A stretch of DNA of 6,596 nt from an uncultured Clostridia bacterium. Its GTDB lineage: Bacteria; Bacillota; Clostridia; UMGS1883. This document shows, piece by piece, positions 5,269 to 6,596 of this stretch (positions are counted from its first letter, which is position 1; each line of letters opens with the position of its first letter). The stretch is from the NCBI GenBank assembly GCA_947629615.1, contig CANRER010000084.1:1-6596 (forward strand). The letters are read 5' to 3'. Position numbers and translations under genes: made by a program. The notes under the pieces were generated by a model. It made no database searches. It was not told the origin of the DNA and was given only the letters and a program-made list of their open reading frames with translations.

Positions 5269-5352
5269 CTTTCCGCAGACAGCGGGCATCAGTAAGCCCC
5301 GCCGAGGAAGGAAACACGCGATTTTGCGGGGTTCTTTGCGTCTGCGGCAAAG
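5269..5352 (+). promoter_or_regulatory. L10 leader RNA (binding site for the L10/L12 complex)
   Basis: CCGCAGAC (5273-5280) pairs with GTCTGCGG (5340-5347), extended by CTTT/AAAG (5269-5272 with 5349-5352) over one bulged C. Inside, GCGGG/CCCGC (5282-5286 with 5298-5302) forms a hairpin, followed by a purine-rich GCCGAGGAAGGAAAC segment. Position, size and these segments resemble the Firmicutes L10_leader RNA family, which binds the L10(L12)4 complex to repress rplJL. Family call comes from memory of the pattern, not a covariance search. Confidence 0.75.
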
Positions 5353-5368
5353 GCCCCGTTAATTTATT
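5327..5368 (+). terminator. Candidate attenuator terminator in the rplJ leader
   Basis: CGGGG (5327-5331) pairs with CCCCG (5354-5358) and CTTTGC (5334-5339) with GCAAAG (5347-5352). The loop is 7 nt, and the tail TTAATTTATT follows. It uses bases of the 3' strand of the L10-leader closing stem, so the two folds exclude each other, as expected for transcription attenuation. The U tract is interrupted by As, so efficiency is uncertain. Confidence 0.6.
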
Positions 5369-5390
5369 CAATATTTGTGAGGTGAGAAAT

Positions 5391-6032
5391 ATGCCCAGTC
5401 AGAAGGTTCTCGAAGAAAAAAAGCAGATAGTCGCCGGCCTTACCGAGCAGTTCAAAGCGGCCGTTTCGGGCGTGCTGGTTGATTACTGCGGTCTTACTGT
5501 CGAGCAGGACACCAAGCTCCGCAACAAGCTGCGCGAGGCCGGCGTTGACTACAAGGTAATCAAGAACACCCTTGCCCGCCTTGCCGCCAAGGAGGTTGGC
5601 TTTGACGAGCTTGACCCCGTTCTTAACGGCCCCACGGCTTTGGCCGTCAGCATGAACGACGAGGTTGCTCCCGCCAAGGTCATTGCCGATTTCGCAAAGG
5701 ACAACGATAAGCTTGAAATTAAGAGCGGTTTTCTTGACGGAAAGGTAATAAGCCTTGACGAAATCAAGAAGCTTGCCGACACTCCCAACCGCGAAACCCT
5801 TATCGCTATGGTTATGGGCAGCCTGAACGCTCCCGCGAGCAAGCTCGCCAGAACGCTGCAAGCCCTTATCGACAACGGCGTTGAGCCCGCGGACATCGTT
5901 AAGCCCGCCGCCGAAGCTCCGGCCGAAACCCCCGCCGAGGAGGCCCCTGTTGAAGAGGCTCCCGTTGAGGCCGCTCCCGCCGAGGAAGCCGCTCCGGCAG
6001 AGGCCCCCGCAGAGGAGCCTGCCGCCGAATAA
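5391..6032 (+). CDS. rplJ: 50S ribosomal protein L10 with Ala/Glu/Pro-rich tail
   Basis: L10 anchors L7/L12 dimers to the ribosomal stalk base. Residues 1-170 are a normal L10: KVLEEKKQIVAGLTEQF at the start, VLVDYCGLTVEQDTKLR (28-44), YKVIKNTLARLA (54-65), GPTALAV (80-86), KSGFLDGKVI (111-120) and the C-terminal helix NAPASKLARTLQALIDNG (146-163) that recruits L12. The total of 213 aa is about 40 longer than usual L10. The extra is a low-complexity acidic tail (171-213) made of PAEE/APAE/APVE units. The ATG at 5391 is chosen because GAGGTG (5379-5384) lies 6 nt upstream; an in-frame GTG at 5382 overlaps that site. It is followed by rplL. Confidence 0.97.
   Translation: MPSQKVLEEKKQIVAGLTEQFKAAVSGVLVDYCGLTVEQDTKLRNKLREAGVDYKVIKNTLARLAAKEVGFDELDPVLNGPTALAVSMNDEVAPAKVIADFAKDNDKLEIKSGFLDGKVISLDEIKKLADTPNRETLIAMVMGSLNAPASKLARTLQALIDNGVEPADIVKPAAEAPAETPAEEAPVEEAPVEAAPAEEAAPAEAPAEEPAAE
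5901..6029 (+). repeat. Degenerate repeat coding the L10 C-terminal tail
   Basis: Residues 171-213 of L10 are built almost wholly from Ala, Glu, Pro and a few Val. The DNA repeats GCTCC/GCCGAGGA-like units (for example gaggcccctgttgaagaggc and gaggccgctcccgccgagga). The stretch could expand or contract by slippage. Confidence 0.7.
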
Positions 6033-6033
6033 A

Positions 6034-6075
6034 CCCGGCGCAAGTCCGCCCGGCGCAGTCAGTTTGCCCGGCGAA
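6034..6075 (+). repeat. Three copies of CCCGGCGCA between rplJ and rplL
   Basis: CCCGGCGCA occurs at 6034-6042 and 6049-6057, and CCCGGCGAA at 6067-6075, at steps of 15 and 18 nt just after the rplJ stop. An A/T-rich run with a TATAAT (6097-6102) follows, but no -35 is correctly placed, so I do not call a promoter. Confidence 0.55.
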
Positions 6076-6119
6076 AATCCAAAAGAATTAAAAATTTATA
6101 ATATCGGAGGTAAAAGATT

Positions 6120-6488
6120 ATGACTATCCAGGAAATCGTAGATGCCATAAAGGAGCTCAAGCTTCTTGAGGTTGCCGATCTCGTAAAGGCTATGGAGGAG
6201 GAGTTCGGCGTAAGCGCCGCCGCTCCCGTTGCCGTTGCCGGCGTTGCCGCCGGTCCCGCCGCCGCCGCTGAAGAGCAGAGCGAATTTAACGTAGTTCTTG
6301 CCGAGGCCGGCGCCGAGAAGATCAAGGTCATCAAGGTTGTTCGCGAGATCACCGGCCTTGGTCTGAAGGAAGCCAAAGCCGCCGTTGACGGCGCTCCCAC
6401 CACCCTTAAGGAAGCCGTTTCCAAGGAGGACGCCGAGAAGTACAAGGCTCAGCTCGAGGAAGTCGGCGCCAAGGTAGAGCTTAAGTAG
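6120..6488 (+). CDS. rplL: 50S ribosomal protein L7/L12
   Basis: L7/L12 dimers form the flexible stalk that recruits and stimulates the translational GTPases. The 122-aa length is standard. The N-terminal dimerisation domain (about 1-31, IVDAIKELKLLEVADLVKAM) binds L10. An Ala/Gly/Val/Pro hinge follows (about 33-50). The C-terminal factor-binding domain runs from EFNVVLAEAGAEKIKVIKVV and REITGLGLKEAKAAVDGAP (55-93) to AEKYKAQLEEVGAKVELK. CGGAGGT (6105-6111) lies 8 nt before the ATG. It is co-transcribed with rplJ; the higher copy number of L12 is usually reached by stronger translation, in line with the good ribosome site. Confidence 0.98.
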   Translation: MTIQEIVDAIKELKLLEVADLVKAMEEEFGVSAAAPVAVAGVAAGPAAAAEEQSEFNVVLAEAGAEKIKVIKVVREITGLGLKEAKAAVDGAPTTLKEAVSKEDAEKYKAQLEEVGAKVELK

Positions 6489-6522
6489 AACGGGCTTATA
6501 CATTCCAAAAAAGCCGCCCTCA

Positions 6523-6574
6523 GGTAGCTTCCAATAAGACAGTATCGAAACAATACTGACACAGGGTAGCTGCC
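6523..6574 (+). promoter_or_regulatory. Two-tier hairpin after rplL (likely rplL-rpoB intergenic RNA element)
   Basis: CAGTAT (6540-6545) pairs with ATACTG (6553-6558) around a 7-nt loop. Outside it, GGTAGCTTCC (6523-6532) pairs with GGTAGCTGCC-type bases (6565-6574) at 9 of 10 positions including one G-U. No U tract follows, so it is not a normal terminator. The rest of 6489-6596 has no gene. In most bacteria rpoB follows rplL after a long gap, and RNA processing or attenuation there adjusts polymerase output. That rpoB lies beyond the edge is inferred. Confidence 0.5.
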
Positions 6575-6596
6575 AAACAGGGGTGCAATAAAGAAA

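Noticed and set aside
4645..5289. 214-codon minus-strand frame opposite rplA
   Set aside because: Shadow of rplA, with a composition typical of antisense frames and no ribosome site.
6063..6102. Promoter for rplL alone (TATAAT at 6097-6102)
   Set aside because: No -35-like hexamer at 16-18 nt; the A/T richness fits a ribosome-site spacer region.
1..6596. CRISPR array, insertion sequence, phage or defence genes
   Set aside because: No regularly spaced repeats of suitable length, no transposase or integrase frames, and all non-LRR genes are core ribosomal or transcription genes.

Overview
The window is a chromosomal translation/transcription housekeeping locus from a low-to-mid GC Gram-positive bacterium, most likely a Clostridia-type Firmicute (Bacillota). 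The evidence is strong AGGAGG-type Shine-Dalgarno sites, the gene order rpmG-secE-nusG-rplK-rplA-rplJ-rplL, a Firmicutes-style L10 leader RNA before rplJ, and a neighbouring secreted BspA-like leucine-rich-repeat protein of the kind common in gut Clostridia. The taxon is inferred; no rRNA gene or other marker fixes it.

Layout. Minus strand, right to left: a promoter near 2710-2738 drives rpsB (S2) and tsf (EF-Ts), which end in an intrinsic terminator at 817-853. Beyond that, a separate promoter (743-771) drives a secreted LRR_5-type protein that runs off the left edge. Plus strand, left to right: a promoter at 2790-2818 drives rpmG (L33, only 49 aa), secE, nusG, rplK (L11) and rplA (L1). A second, consensus promoter (5218-5246) and an L10-type leader with a candidate attenuator precede rplJ (L10) and rplL (L7/L12). 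The last ~108 bases are a non-coding, structured stretch where rpoB would normally follow.

How the genes work together. S2, L33, L11, L1, L10 and L7/L12 are ribosomal proteins. L10, L7/L12 and L11 form the stalk and its base, where elongation factors act. EF-Ts recycles EF-Tu, NusG couples transcription to translation and termination, and SecE is part of the SecYEG translocon. Control appears to lie in RNA leaders: two related L1-type elements (before rplK and before rplA), an L10 leader with mutually exclusive folds, and a ~160-nt rpsB leader.

I found no novel defence, mobile or biosynthetic system. The points most worth a second look are the symmetric divergent promoter region between the two ribosomal operons, the expanded L1-type element before rplK, the L10 attenuator, the 43-residue Ala/Glu/Pro tail on L10, and rpsB-tsf lying divergent to the secE-nusG operon without pyrH after it.
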